64,000 bases of DNA from Oleisolibacter albus (GTDB lineage: Bacteria; Pseudomonadota; Alphaproteobacteria; Azospirillales; Azospirillaceae), in the NCBI RefSeq assembly GCF_003336875.1, contig NZ_QGNJ01000008.1, positions 1 through 64,000 on the forward strand. Reading direction: 5' to 3'. Of the stretch, positions 11,030 through 20,303 are shown one piece after another. Each line of letters starts with the position of its first letter. Position 1 is the stretch's first letter. Both the position numbers and the translations under genes were made by a program. Below the pieces are notes generated by a model, which was given only the letters and a program-made list of their open reading frames with translations, made no database searches and was not told where the DNA came from.

Positions 11030-12637
11030 TCACATCCGGAACACGCCGAAACTCGTCTTCGGGATGGGGGCGTTCAGGCTGGCGCTGATGGACAGGCCCA
11101 GCACCATGCGGGTATCCGCCGGATCGATGATGCCATCGTCCCACAGGCGGGCGCTGGCATAGTAGGGATGGCCCTGCTCCTCATACTGCCGGCGGATCGG
11201 AGCCTTGAAGGCATCCTCCTCCTCGGCGCTCCAGGCTTTGCCCTGGGCTTCCAGCCCGTCGCGGCGGACCGTGGCCAGCACGCTCGCCGCCTGCTCCCCG
11301 CCCATGACGCTGATACGGGCGTTCGGCCACATATAAAGAAACCGCGGGCCGAAGGCGCGGCCGCACATGCCGTAATTGCCGGCGCCGAAGCTGCCGCCGA
11401 TGACCACGGTGAATTTCGGCACGGCGGCGCAGGCCACCGCCGTCACCAGCTTGGCGCCATCCTTGGCGATGCCGGCATTTTCGTACTTCCGGCCGACCAT
11501 GAAGCCGGTGATGTTCTGCAGGAACACCAGCGGAATGCCGCGCTGGCAGCACAGCTCGACGAAATGCGCGCCCTTCAGGGCGCTTTCGCTGAACAGGATG
11601 CCGTTGTTGGCGATGATGCCGACGGGATAGCCCATGATGCGGGCGAAGCCGCAGACCAGGGTGGTGCCGTAATTGGCCTTGAACTCGTCCAGTTCCGAGC
11701 CGTCAACGATGCGGGCGATGACCTCGCGCACATCATAGGGTTTGCGGGTGTCGGCCGGGATCAGCCCGTACAGCTCCTCCGCCGGGTAGAGCGGCTCCCG
11801 CGGTTCGGCCAGGCTCACCTCCGGGTGCTTGCGCCGGTTCAGATGACCGACGATCTGCCGCGCCAGGGCCAGGGCGTGGCGGTCGTCCTGGGCGTAATGG
11901 TCGGCCACGCCGGACAGGCGCGTATGCACATCGGCCCCGCCCAGATCCTCGGCGCTGACCACCTCGCCGGTGGCGGCCTTCACCAGCGGCGGACCGCCCA
12001 GGAAGATGGTGCCCTGCCCCTTGACAATGATGCTCTCGTCGGCCATGGCCGGCACATAGGCGCCGCCGGCAGTGCAGCTGCCCATGACTAGCGCGATCTG
12101 CGGAATACCGGCAGCGCTCATGGTGGCCTGGTTGTAGAAGATGCGGCCGAAATGCTCCTTGTCCGGGAACACCTCGTCCTGGTTCGGCAGATTGGCGCCG
12201 CCGCTGTCCACCAGATACAGGCAGGGCAGATTGTTCTCGCGGGCGATCTCCTGCGCCCGCAGATGCTTCTTCACCGTCAGCGGATAATAGGTGCCGCCCT
12301 TGACCGTGGCGTCATTGGCCACGATCACGCATTCCTGCCCGGCGACACGGCCGATGCCGGTCAGGATGCCGGCCGCGGGCACGGCATCCTCATAGACCTT
12401 GTGCGCGGCCAGCTGGCTCAGTTCCAGGAAGGGCGCGCCGGGGTCCAGCAGGTAGCGGACGCGGTCGCGCGGCAGCAGCTTGCCGCGGGCCAGATGCTTG
12501 TCGCGCGCCTTCTCCCCGCCGCCCTGTTTGATCGTCGCCACCACGGCCTTGAGATCGGCCACCTGGGCCGACAGGGCGGCGGCATTGTCCGCGAAGTCCG
12601 GGCTGCGCCGGTCGATGCTGGTGGACAGGACGGGCAT
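11030..12637 (-). CDS. mccB: 3-methylcrotonyl-CoA carboxylase beta subunit, carboxyltransferase (LiuB)
   Basis: A 535-aa acyl-CoA carboxyltransferase of the crotonase superfamily. Landmarks are [21 protein letters not shown] near the N-terminus, the CoA-binding [19 protein letters not shown], and [16 protein letters not shown]. The C-terminal half includes [30 protein letters not shown], a signature of MCC beta subunits as opposed to propionyl-CoA carboxylase. Its partner is the alpha subunit at 3458-5458; the two are usually adjacent, but here they lie about 5.5 kb apart. Length agrees with the family. Confidence 0.95.
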   Translation of the reverse strand: MPVLSTSIDRRSPDFADNAAALSAQVADLKAVVATIKQGGGEKARDKHLARGKLLPRDRVRYLLDPGAPFLELSQLAAHKVYEDAVPAAGILTGIGRVAGQECVIVANDATVKGGTYYPLTVKKHLRAQEIARENNLPCLYLVDSGGANLPNQDEVFPDKEHFGRIFYNQATMSAAGIPQIALVMGSCTAGGAYVPAMADESIIVKGQGTIFLGGPPLVKAATGEVVSAEDLGGADVHTRLSGVADHYAQDDRHALALARQIVGHLNRRKHPEVSLAEPREPLYPAEELYGLIPADTRKPYDVREVIARIVDGSELDEFKANYGTTLVCGFARIMGYPVGIIANNGILFSESALKGAHFVELCCQRGIPLVFLQNITGFMVGRKYENAGIAKDGAKLVTAVACAAVPKFTVVIGGSFGAGNYGMCGRAFGPRFLYMWPNARISVMGGEQAASVLATVRRDGLEAQGKAWSAEEEDAFKAPIRRQYEEQGHPYYASARLWDDGIIDPADTRMVLGLSISASLNAPIPKTSFGVFRM

Positions 12638-12846
12638 GGTCTCTCCCTTGGGCGGCCGGCGTGCGGTCGCCGGTCCTGCATTGGAACGTTGGGGCGCGAG
12701 ATTGCACGGGCAGCCGAGCGCGGTCCAGCCCGTTCGGCGTCATCCTCCACGCAGGCGGCGGGTCCGGGAGCCGCAGACCGGCACCTCGATCCCGCGGGTC
12801 CCCGGGCGCCCGTCCATGCGGACACGGCGCCCAGGGACCGGTTCCT

Positions 12847-14835
12847 TTACCCCGCCGGCCCGAACAGCTTGCGGAAGAACATGGCCTGGGCCATGGAACC
12901 GTAGAACTGGTTGGACTTCTTCCTGAAGCCGTGCCCTTCGTCCAGGGCCAGCACATACCAGACGTCGCCGCCATTCTTGCGGATGCCGGCCACCATCTGC
13001 TCGGCCTCGCCGACGGGGACGCGGGGGTCGTTCTTGCCCTGAATGATCAGCATCGGCTTGCTGATCTTGCTTACATTGGTCAGCGGCGAGATCTTCTGCA
13101 GGAAGTCGCGCATGGCCGGATCGCGCTCATCGCCATATTCCGGCCGCCGCAGGTCGCGGCGGTAGGGGGCGGTGCTTTCCAGGAAGGTGACGAAGTTGGA
13201 GATGCCGACCGTGCTGGCCCCACCGGCGAAGCGGTCATTGTAATGGGTCATGCTGGCCAGCGTCATGTAGCCGCCATAGGACCCGCCGGCCACCACCACG
13301 CGGGCCGGGTCCAGATCCGGCTGGGTGGCGATCCAGTCCAGCAGCGCGCCGATGTCCTTGACGCTGTCCTCGCGCTTGAAGCCGTTGTCCAGCGACAGGT
13401 AGGTCTTGCCGTAGCCTTCCGAGCCGCGGACGTTGGGGGCGATGACCACGGCGCCCAGTTCGTTGGCCCAGAACTGGATGGTGCTGCTGAAGCCGGGACG
13501 GCTCTGCCCCTCCGGCCCGCCATGGATGCTGACGATGACCGGCAGCCGGGCACCGGCCTTGGCCGCCTTGGGGCGGTAGACCACGGCCGGGATCGACCGC
13601 GGCTTGCCGTCCACCTGATCGAAGCTGGGATACTGGATGATGCTGGCATCGGCGAAGCCGTCGGTGTTGAGGCCGCCGACCTCGCTGCGCGTCCACTGCT
13701 CGACGGCACCGGACTTCAGGTCGGCCACGAACACGTCGCTGGGCGCGGTGGGACGGGAGATGCTGACGGCCAGCCTTGTGCCGTCGGGGCTGAACTTCAG
13801 TCCGGTGACGATGCCCTTGGGCAGAACCGGCGCCTTCAGCGGCTTCAGGGTCTTCGTGTCGACCAGATGCAGGGTGGACCAGCCGCCCTCGTTCACCACA
13901 TAGGCCAGGGTCTTGCCGGTGTCGGCCAGTTCCGCCTCTTCCACGTCCCAGTTCAGATCGCCGGAAATCCAGCGCGTGCTGTTGCTGGCCAGATCATGCA
14001 GGCCGAGCTTGCGGTATTCCCCCTCCTCGTCGGAGATCAGGAACACGCCCTTGCCATCCGGGCTGAAACCGACGCCGCCCAGATAGACATCCTTGTCCGG
14101 CTTGATCCGGGTGCGCTCGCCGGTGCGGGTGTCGACCACATAGAGCATGGCGCGGGCGACGGAGACATACTGGCCGATCAGCAGTCGGCCGTCATCCTGG
14201 GACCAGGCCACCGGGCTGAAGCTGCCGGTGTCGGCCAGCAGCGGCTGGACGGTGCGGACCTGCTCGGGTGCGGCCACATAGATGTCGGTGTTCTTGTCGT
14301 CGCGGCGCGTGCTGCTGAAGGCGATGCGGTCGCCCTTGTGCGACCAGCGGAAGGTCTGGTTGCGCGACTTGCCGTCGGTCAGCAGCGTGGTGGCGCCGGT
14401 GGCCGGGTCCAGCTGGAACAGCTGGAAATTCTCGCTGCCGCCCTTGTCCCAGACATAGACCAGTTTGCTGCCGCCGGGCTGGAAGGCGCCGTTGCCCACC
14501 GGCTCCTCGGCGAAGGTCAGCTGGGTGCGCGCGCCCATGGACTGGGTCACCAGATGCAACTGCCCCGTTTCCCCGAAGCGGGTGGAGATCAGCAGCCCTT
14601 TTCCATCCGCCGTCCAATCGACGACGCTGGCCGAGCGGGCGTTAAGATAGGCGCGCAGCCGGTCGGACAGGACCGCGTCGAATTCCGGCAGATTCTCCGT
14701 CACCAGATTGCCGCGCTCGACCCGCTGGACCGCGGGCGTCGTCTGTGCCTGGGCCGCCGCCATCACCAGCGGCATCGCCGTGCCGAGTCCCAGTGCCACC
14801 AGGGCGGCCCGCACCCACAAAGTCCGGTTCTTCAC
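12847..14835 (-). CDS. exported S9-family (prolyl oligopeptidase-type) serine peptidase
   Basis: A 662-aa protein with a signal peptide (cleavage near AAAQAQ, residue about 31), an N-terminal beta-propeller of WD-like blades (for example FSPDGKGVFLISDEEGE) and a C-terminal alpha/beta-hydrolase domain. The catalytic triad is visible: Ser519 in GGSYGGYMT, Asp603 in NDPRVP and His635 in DEGHGF. It should act in the periplasm on short peptides, as dipeptidyl or acylaminoacyl peptidases of this family do; specificity is not evident. The start is GTG behind AGGAAGG. It sits between liuB and the DsbA-like isomerase. Confidence 0.92.
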   Translation of the reverse strand: MKNRTLWVRAALVALGLGTAMPLVMAAAQAQTTPAVQRVERGNLVTENLPEFDAVLSDRLRAYLNARSASVVDWTADGKGLLISTRFGETGQLHLVTQSMGARTQLTFAEEPVGNGAFQPGGSKLVYVWDKGGSENFQLFQLDPATGATTLLTDGKSRNQTFRWSHKGDRIAFSSTRRDDKNTDIYVAAPEQVRTVQPLLADTGSFSPVAWSQDDGRLLIGQYVSVARAMLYVVDTRTGERTRIKPDKDVYLGGVGFSPDGKGVFLISDEEGEYRKLGLHDLASNSTRWISGDLNWDVEEAELADTGKTLAYVVNEGGWSTLHLVDTKTLKPLKAPVLPKGIVTGLKFSPDGTRLAVSISRPTAPSDVFVADLKSGAVEQWTRSEVGGLNTDGFADASIIQYPSFDQVDGKPRSIPAVVYRPKAAKAGARLPVIVSIHGGPEGQSRPGFSSTIQFWANELGAVVIAPNVRGSEGYGKTYLSLDNGFKREDSVKDIGALLDWIATQPDLDPARVVVAGGSYGGYMTLASMTHYNDRFAGGASTVGISNFVTFLESTAPYRRDLRRPEYGDERDPAMRDFLQKISPLTNVSKISKPMLIIQGKNDPRVPVGEAEQMVAGIRKNGGDVWYVLALDEGHGFRKKSNQFYGSMAQAMFFRKLFGPAG

Positions 14836-14930
14836 GTCTTGCCTTCCTGTTCCACCGATCCTGACGGACCTGTTCCCGGCAGACTAACCGGTTGCAGTCC
14901 CGGAGCAAGACCTGTCGCAACCGGACGGAC

Positions 14931-15536
14931 TCACCAGCCGCCGGTCTGCAGCCAGCGCTCGAGCTGGGGCAGACGATCCACGCCCCAGAACGGCTCGCCA
15001 TCGACGATGAAGAAGGGGGCACCGAAGACGCCGCGGGCGATGGCGTCGTCGGTTTCCTGGCGCAGCCGCTGCTTGACCGCCGGATCGGTCATGCCCGCCT
15101 CCAGGGCGGCGCGGTCGATCTCCAGCCCGGCGGCCACATCCAGCACATTCTCGGGCAGGGCCATGTCGCGCCCGTCGGCCCAATGGGCCTGGAATACGGC
15201 CAGGGCGAAGGCCTTGGCCCGATGGGCATCGCCCCGGTCCAGCAGCCAGTAGACGCCCCGCGCCGCGGCCAGCGCGGCGAAGGGCACCGGCAAGGGCATG
15301 TGCAGCGGCACATGCAGCAGCCGGGCGAAACGCGGCACATCCCGCTGCAGATACGGGCCTTTCAGCGGCACCTGCAGCAACGGCTGGCTGCCCGTGGACT
15401 TGAACACCGCCCCCAGCAGGATGGGGCGCCAGTCGACGGCGCGGCCGCAGCGGTCGGCCATGGCCTCGATCTGCGTGGCCGCCAGATAGGCGTAAGGGGA
15501 CGCGAAGTCGAAATAGAAGCTGATCGGTTCCGGCAT
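14931..15536 (-). CDS. 2-hydroxychromene-2-carboxylate isomerase / DsbA-like protein
   Basis: A 201-aa thioredoxin-fold protein. FYFDFASPYAYLAA at residues about 6-19 is the glutathione-binding start typical of kappa-class GST and 2-hydroxychromene-2-carboxylate isomerases. A helical insert follows, then GVFGAPFFIVDGEPFWGVDRL, the cis-proline thioredoxin segment. There is no CXXC, so it is not an oxidoreductase of DsbA type. The real substrate is uncertain, since many family members act outside naphthalene breakdown. I used the ATG preceded by GAGGGGGTG; longer readings add an unrelated leader that overlaps the SDR gene. Confidence 0.88.
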   Translation of the reverse strand: MPEPISFYFDFASPYAYLAATQIEAMADRCGRAVDWRPILLGAVFKSTGSQPLLQVPLKGPYLQRDVPRFARLLHVPLHMPLPVPFAALAAARGVYWLLDRGDAHRAKAFALAVFQAHWADGRDMALPENVLDVAAGLEIDRAALEAGMTDPAVKQRLRQETDDAIARGVFGAPFFIVDGEPFWGVDRLPQLERWLQTGGW

Positions 15537-15582
15537 CGCCACCCCCTCGCCCATCATCATCGCCCGTTCTCCGGGCCTGGTC

Positions 15583-16269
15583 TCACCACGGGATTTCACG
15601 CCCGTCATAGCCATAGAAGCAGCCGCTGTCGTCCAGCCCGATGCGGGCGATGACCCGTCGCATGCCGGCCACACTGTCCGCCGGCTTCACCGGCGCATTG
15701 GCCCCGCCCATATCGGTCTGGACCCAACCGGGATGCAGGACGACGCAGGCGATGTTGCGCTCCTTCAGGTCCACCGCCAAGCTGCGGTTGCCGGCATTGA
15801 TGGCGGCCTTGGAGGCGCGATAGGCGTACATGCCGCCGGAGCCGTTCTCCCCGATGCTGCCCAGCTGGCTGCTGACGGTGGCCACCTTCGGCGCCTCGGC
15901 CTTGGCCAGGTTGTCGCGCAGAGCCAGGGTCAGCAGCACCGGCGCCAGGGCATTGATGCGCAAGGTCTGCAGCCAGCCCTCCGGGTCGATCCCGTCCTTG
16001 GACTGGCGGGGATGGTCGGGACCGAAGATCCCGGCATTGTTGAGCAGCAGGTCGACCCGCTCCCCGGCCAGGGCCGCGGCGAAGCCCTGGATGGCCGTGG
16101 CATCGCCCACATCGAGCGTATGGACCTCGACCCCGGCAATGGCCTTGAGGGTTGCCGCCTCGTCGGGACGGCGGCAGGTGGCGATGACGCGCCAGCCATC
16201 CGCGGCGTACTGGCGGGCGAACTCCAGCCCGATCCCGCGGTTGGCTCCGGTGACGATGACGGTCGGCAT
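15583..16269 (-). CDS. short-chain dehydrogenase/reductase
   Basis: A 228-aa classical SDR: cofactor motif TGANRGIG at residues 7-14, LLNNAGIFG, catalytic Ser in VSSQLGSI and the YRASK catalytic Tyr-Lys pair. It most resembles the C-factor/CsgA-like subgroup that reads PTVIVTGANRGIGLEF at its start. Arg residues after strand 2 (ATCRRPDE) suggest NADP(H) preference. Substrate is unknown. The DsbA-like isomerase starts 46 nt beyond its stop, so they may be co-transcribed. Confidence 0.88.
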   Translation of the reverse strand: MPTVIVTGANRGIGLEFARQYAADGWRVIATCRRPDEAATLKAIAGVEVHTLDVGDATAIQGFAAALAGERVDLLLNNAGIFGPDHPRQSKDGIDPEGWLQTLRINALAPVLLTLALRDNLAKAEAPKVATVSSQLGSIGENGSGGMYAYRASKAAINAGNRSLAVDLKERNIACVVLHPGWVQTDMGGANAPVKPADSVAGMRRVIARIGLDDSGCFYGYDGREIPW

Positions 16270-16382
16270 GGATCTTGTCCTGACTCTGCGATGGTCGATC
16301 CGGTGAGCCTAGTCCTCCATCGCCGCCCCTGTCACCGGTGCGGCGGTGGCAGGGGCGGCGGGTGTCGTGATCGCGGCGGGCG

Positions 16383-17576
16383 TTACTGCACCCGCTGCAC
16401 GGCCATGGCGGTGGCCTCGCCGCCGCCGATGCACAGGGACGCCACCCCGCGCTTGAGGCCGTAGGTTTCCAGCGCCGCCAGCAGCGTCACCAGGATCCGG
16501 GCGCCCGAGGCGCCGATGGGATGGCCCAGGGCGCAGGCCCCGCCATGGACGTTGACCTTGTCGTGCGGGATGTCGAGATCGCGCATGGCGGCCATGGCGA
16601 CCACGGCGAAGGCCTCGTTGATCTCGAACAGATCCACGTCGCGCGCGGTCCAGCCGGTCTTCTCGAACAGGGTCTGCATGGCCCCGACCGGGGCCGTGGT
16701 GAACCAGGCCGGGGCGCGGGCGTGGCTGGCATGGCCGACGATCTCGGCCAGGATCTTCAGCCCCCGCTTTTCCGCCTGCGACCGCGTCATCAGCACCAGG
16801 GCGGCGGCCCCATCGCTGATGGAGCTGCTGTTGGCGGCGGTGACGGTGCCGTCCTTGCGGAAGGCCGGCTTCAGGCCGGGAATCTTCTCCGGCTTGGCCT
16901 TCAGCGGCTGCTCGTCCCGGGCCACCACACTCTCCCCGGCGCGGGACGTCACCGTGACCGGCACCACCTCGCCCTCGAAGCGGCCACCCTCAATGGCAGC
17001 CTTGGCCCGGCGCAGGGACTCCAGCGCATAGGCATCCTGCATCTCGCGGGTGAACTGGTAGTGGGTGGCGGTGTCCTCGGCATAGGTGCCCATGGCGCGG
17101 CCACGGTTATAGGCGTCCTCCAGCCCGTCCAGCGCCATATGATCGTAGATGGTGCCGTGGCCATAGCGGTAGCCGCTGCGGGCCCGGTCCAGCAGATAGG
17201 GGGCGTTGGACATGCTCTCCATGCCAGCGGCCACCACGATGTCGGCACTGCCGGCGCGGATCAGGTCATGGGCCAGCATGGCCGCCTTCATGCCGCTGCC
17301 GCACATTTTGTTCAGGGTGCTGCAGGGCACCGACTGCGGCAGCCCCGCGCCCAGCGCCGCCTGCCGGCCGGGCGCCTGCCCCTGCCCGGCCTGGAGCACA
17401 TTGCCCATGACCAGTTCGCCCACGTCATCGCCGGCGATACCGGCCCGCTCAATGGCGGCCTTGACGGCGGCGGCCCCCAGCTGGGCCGCGGTCAGGCCGG
17501 ACAGGTCGCCCATCATGCCGCCCATGGCGGTGCGGGCGGCGGATACGATCACGATCGGATCAGCAGACATCGGCAT
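16383..17576 (-). CDS. acetyl-CoA C-acetyltransferase (thiolase)
   Basis: A 397-aa thiolase with the nucleophilic Cys92 in STLNKMCGSGMKA and the C-terminal GGACALGHPIGASGAR (catalytic His) and CIGGGEA (second Cys). The short loop before NEAFAVV and overall length fit acetoacetyl-CoA thiolases (AtoB/PhaA type). In this setting it can convert the acetoacetyl-CoA arising from leucine catabolism to two acetyl-CoA, or condense acetyl-CoA for polyhydroxybutyrate. No phaB or acetoacetate CoA-transferase is in the window. GGGAG precedes two closely spaced ATGs; the first is used. Confidence 0.92.
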   Translation of the reverse strand: MPMSADPIVIVSAARTAMGGMMGDLSGLTAAQLGAAAVKAAIERAGIAGDDVGELVMGNVLQAGQGQAPGRQAALGAGLPQSVPCSTLNKMCGSGMKAAMLAHDLIRAGSADIVVAAGMESMSNAPYLLDRARSGYRYGHGTIYDHMALDGLEDAYNRGRAMGTYAEDTATHYQFTREMQDAYALESLRRAKAAIEGGRFEGEVVPVTVTSRAGESVVARDEQPLKAKPEKIPGLKPAFRKDGTVTAANSSSISDGAAALVLMTRSQAEKRGLKILAEIVGHASHARAPAWFTTAPVGAMQTLFEKTGWTARDVDLFEINEAFAVVAMAAMRDLDIPHDKVNVHGGACALGHPIGASGARILVTLLAALETYGLKRGVASLCIGGGEATAMAVQRVQ

Positions 17577-17633
17577 TTCACTCCCGATTGGGTCCCGGCC
17601 TCTTCTGGGCCGGACGACCGGTTTCGCGGATGC

Positions 17634-18026
17634 TTACAGCATGGTCCGCGCCAGCAGCGCAACAGAGGCGACCAGAATCGCCCCCCAGGTCAGGATGGTG
17701 CCGAGGAAACGCCCCACCGAGGGCTTCGCCGTCCGGCCAAGCCCCTGGGCATGGCCGATGCGGCCGGCCAGCAGCGCGATCCCCAGCCCGTGCAACAACG
17801 CCGGTGGAGCGGCCATCAGCTCCAGCAGCAGGATCAGAACCAGGGCCAGCGGCACATATTCGATGAAGTTGGCGTGAACCCGGATGGCCAGCCTCAGGGC
17901 CGGCACACCGTCATCACCCAGAAGCACCTTGTGCTTCATCCGCTGCTTCACCACCAGCAGCGACAGCAGCATCAGCAGCAGCCCCAGGATCCCGGCATAG
18001 AGGGGCGTAATCATCACACTGGCCAT
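17634..18026 (-). CDS. MAPEG family membrane protein
   Basis: A 130-aa integral membrane protein of about four helices. RLAIRVHANFIEYVPLALVLILLLEL is the MAPEG signature (R-x-x-x-H-x-N-x-x-E). HAQGLGR in the third segment also fits. The eukaryotic relatives are glutathione transferases of membranes; bacterial members are mostly uncharacterised. I chose the ATG 6 nt downstream of GGAG; a GTG one codon earlier is possible. It lies downstream of the TetR-linked alpha/beta hydrolase on the same strand and might share its transcript. Confidence 0.9.
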   Translation of the reverse strand: MASVMITPLYAGILGLLLMLLSLLVVKQRMKHKVLLGDDGVPALRLAIRVHANFIEYVPLALVLILLLELMAAPPALLHGLGIALLAGRIGHAQGLGRTAKPSVGRFLGTILTWGAILVASVALLARTML

Positions 18027-18110
18027 CACCGTCTCCGTTCTTCGGGCGTTCCGCCCGCTTATTCTGCGGGAGGAAGATAAAGCGCCCGCACGGTTTGGTC
18101 GACCGCCGGC

Positions 18111-18926
18111 TCATGCGGCTCCGATCACAAAGGCGGCAACCTGCTGCAGCACACCGGGATCGCGCAGCAGCCGGTTGTGCCCCAGCCCCTCCACCAGATG
18201 CAGACGCGCGCCGGGCCAGCAGGCGGCGAGGTGCAGGCTGTCCGCCACCGGCGTCACGCGGTCATCCAGCGCGTGGATCAGCAGCGCCGGCTGCCGCAGG
18301 CCCTCCGCCGCCACCGCCGTGGACAGAGCCGCCACCGGACAGCCGAAGGCCTGATCCAGCAGGGCCAGCATCTCCATCGTCTGGTCGGCATCCAGCCCAT
18401 GCTGCCGGGCACAGTCCAGGGCATAGGGCAAAGGTGCCGGAGCCGGGGCCAACAGGACGACGCGGCCGGGGTCCATCCCCTCCGCCATGGACAGCACCAG
18501 GGCGGCCGCCCCCAGCGAATGCCCGACAGCAGCGGCCACGCCACCGACCGTGGCGACCACGGCGGAGATAGCGCGGGCGATGTCGATGAGGCTGGCCGTG
18601 TCGCCGCCGCTGCGGCCATGCGCCGGCGCATCGACGGCGAGGACACGCAGGCCCTGCGCCAGCAGCAGCGGCACCAGCGGCACCATGTCATACAGGCTGC
18701 GTTCCCATCCATGCACCAGCAGCACGGCCGGCGCCGCCGCCGGCCCCCAGCCGCGGACATTGAGATGCGGTGCGAATCCAGGCACGGGGATGACCTGTCC
18801 GCCGGGCGGCTCGGGCAGAGCCGGCGGAACCACCAGACGCCGAGGGGTCAGGAAGGCCCGCGCCGCCCGCGCGGGCGCGGTCCAGGACCGGATCACGCCT
18901 GCACCACCGGGCAAGTTCTCTGGCAT
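18111..18926 (-). CDS. alpha/beta hydrolase, TetR-linked
   Basis: A 271-aa alpha/beta-hydrolase-fold protein: oxyanion segment LLVHGWERSLYDM, AVDAPAHGRSGG, nucleophile elbow GHSLGAAA, acid residue in IHALDDRVTP and final His in EGLGHNRLL. The substrate is unknown; it is likely an esterase or lipase-like enzyme. I chose the ATG at 18926 because GAGGGCGG precedes it and a perfect 14-bp palindrome lies just upstream at 18941-18954. A longer reading would bury that operator inside the gene. The palindrome matches the one in front of the adjacent TetR gene, so this hydrolase is the probable regulated target. Confidence 0.85.
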   Translation of the reverse strand: MPENLPGGAGVIRSWTAPARAARAFLTPRRLVVPPALPEPPGGQVIPVPGFAPHLNVRGWGPAAAPAVLLVHGWERSLYDMVPLVPLLLAQGLRVLAVDAPAHGRSGGDTASLIDIARAISAVVATVGGVAAAVGHSLGAAALVLSMAEGMDPGRVVLLAPAPAPLPYALDCARQHGLDADQTMEMLALLDQAFGCPVAALSTAVAAEGLRQPALLIHALDDRVTPVADSLHLAACWPGARLHLVEGLGHNRLLRDPGVLQQVAAFVIGAA

Positions 18927-18940
18927 TCCGCCCTCAATAT

Positions 18941-18954
18941 CACGAACGTTCGTG
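18941..18954. promoter_or_regulatory. TetR-type operator before the hydrolase
   Basis: CACGAACGTTCGTG is a perfect 14-bp palindrome ending 14 nt before the hydrolase ATG. Its ACGAACG half-site recurs before the neighbouring TetR gene at 19663-19676. The spacing would let a bound repressor block the promoter or transcription start. Confidence 0.7.
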
Positions 18955-19048
18955 CTTTTACGTGATGCAGAAAAAGGGCCGGCCGCATTGTCAGGGGCAA
19001 CCATCATCCAGTCCTCCGAACGGGTGGACCCATTGTCCACCGGGGTGA

Positions 19049-19648
19049 TCAGACCACGCGGCGGCTTGCCCGCTGCACCAGACCGTCGATTGCCGTCCGC
19101 GCCCACCCCTCGGCCAAGGGATGGCGCAGCAGCCGCTGGTTCATGGTGAAGGCATAGGCGATGGCAATGGCTTCGAACGCAAACTGGTCCACATCGAGAT
19201 CGCTGCGGAAGTGCCCGGCCTCGATCGCCCGCCGGGCGCCGCCGGCCACGAACTGCCGCAATTCGCCCTGCGTGCGCGCCACCACGTCCCGCAATGGGCC
19301 GGGCCGGTCATCCAGCTCGAAGCTGGCCGCCTGCAGCGGGCAGCCGCCCGGCAACGGTGGTTCCTTCGACCAGGCGATCCAGCCATCGAAGAAGGCCAGC
19401 AGTCGCGGCAATCCACGCGGCTTGTCCAGCGCCGGCTTCACCACGGTCTCGGCGAACAGCGCGGCCGCATGGTCGACAACCGCCTGCTGCAACTGCTCCT
19501 TGCTGCCGAAATGCGCGAACAGGCCGCTTTTCGACATGCCCAGCTGCTCGGCCAGGGTGCCGATGGTCAACCCCGACAGTCCGTCCGTGCTGGTCAGTGC
19601 CAGCGCCTGATCCAGGATGGCGGCCCTGGTGCGTTCGCCCTTGCTCAT
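19049..19648 (-). CDS. TetR/AcrR family transcriptional regulator
   Basis: A 199-aa regulator. The N-terminal helix-turn-helix reads TRAAILDQALALTSTDGLSGLTIGTLAEQLGMSKSGLFAHFGSKEQL, a textbook TetR DNA-binding domain. The C-terminal ligand domain includes GGCPLQAASFELDDRPG. The ATG at 19648 is preferred because an operator-like palindrome lies 15 nt upstream, although no good SD is visible. Same-strand gene order is tetR, then hydrolase, then MAPEG. The shared palindrome implies autoregulation and control of the hydrolase. The ligand is unknown. Confidence 0.9.
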   Translation of the reverse strand: MSKGERTRAAILDQALALTSTDGLSGLTIGTLAEQLGMSKSGLFAHFGSKEQLQQAVVDHAAALFAETVVKPALDKPRGLPRLLAFFDGWIAWSKEPPLPGGCPLQAASFELDDRPGPLRDVVARTQGELRQFVAGGARRAIEAGHFRSDLDVDQFAFEAIAIAYAFTMNQRLLRHPLAEGWARTAIDGLVQRASRRVV

Positions 19649-19663
19649 GCCAACATGTAAAAC

Positions 19664-19675
19664 GAACGATCGTTC
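19664..19675. promoter_or_regulatory. TetR-type operator before tetR (autoregulatory)
   Basis: GAACGATCGTTC is a perfect 12-bp palindrome within AACGAACGATCGTTCTT. It ends 15 nt before the TetR start codon and shares the ACGAACG/CGTT core with the site at 18941-18954. Confidence 0.65.
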
Positions 19676-19851
19676 TTTTGTCAAGCCGGACCCGGCATCC
19701 GGTGCCCGGCGCGAAAAATGCAGCCGTCCCCCTCGCCGTCCGCACAGCGACCATGCTTTACAAGACCATGACCGATACAGAACACTCCCTGCGTGCCGGG
19801 CGGGCAGTTCCCGCCCCTTGCCGTCCCGTCTTTCCTCCGCGGAGTGATCCC

Positions 19852-20244
19852 ATGGCCTCTGCCGCCTTCCAGCGCCGCAGCTTCGCGCCAGGAGAAACCA
19901 TCTTCAACGAAGGGGACCCCGGCGACAGCCTGTATGTGGTCGAACAGGGCGCCGTCCGCATCTGGCGCGGGCGCGCGGACCACCCCACAGTGATCGGCCG
20001 CGTCGAGGCCGGCGGCGTGTTCGGCGAAATGGCCATCTTCGACCGCAAGCCGCGCATGGCCCATGCCACGGCGCTGGAGGACTGCGTGCTGATGCGCATG
20101 CCGACCAGCATCCTGCGGGAGAGCCTGTACGGTGCCGACCCGCTGCTGCGCCAGCTGGTCCAGATCCTCATCGACAATATCCGCACCATGGCCCGCCGCC
20201 TGGACGAGTTGGAAGGGCGTGTTCCGCCGGCCGCTGACGCCTGA
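19852..20244 (+). CDS. stand-alone cyclic nucleotide-binding domain protein
   Basis: A 130-aa single-domain protein. The CNB fold is clear: FAPGETIFNEGDPGDSLYVVEQGAVRIW, then GVFGEMAIFDRKPRMAHATALEDCVLMRMP. The phosphate-binding cassette FGEMAIFDRKPRMA keeps the Gly-Glu but lacks the Arg-x-Ala-Ser of strict cAMP receptors. No helix-turn-helix or enzymatic domain follows, so it is not a CRP-type regulator; it may act by protein contact. The start is the ATG following GGAG. Convergent with liuA. Confidence 0.85.
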   Translation: MASAAFQRRSFAPGETIFNEGDPGDSLYVVEQGAVRIWRGRADHPTVIGRVEAGGVFGEMAIFDRKPRMAHATALEDCVLMRMPTSILRESLYGADPLLRQLVQILIDNIRTMARRLDELEGRVPPAADA

Positions 20245-20303
20245 CAGGGCGTATAGGCGGGCCAGCGGCAGGCCCCGATGCGTCATGCCGCTGGCCTCAG
20301 GAC

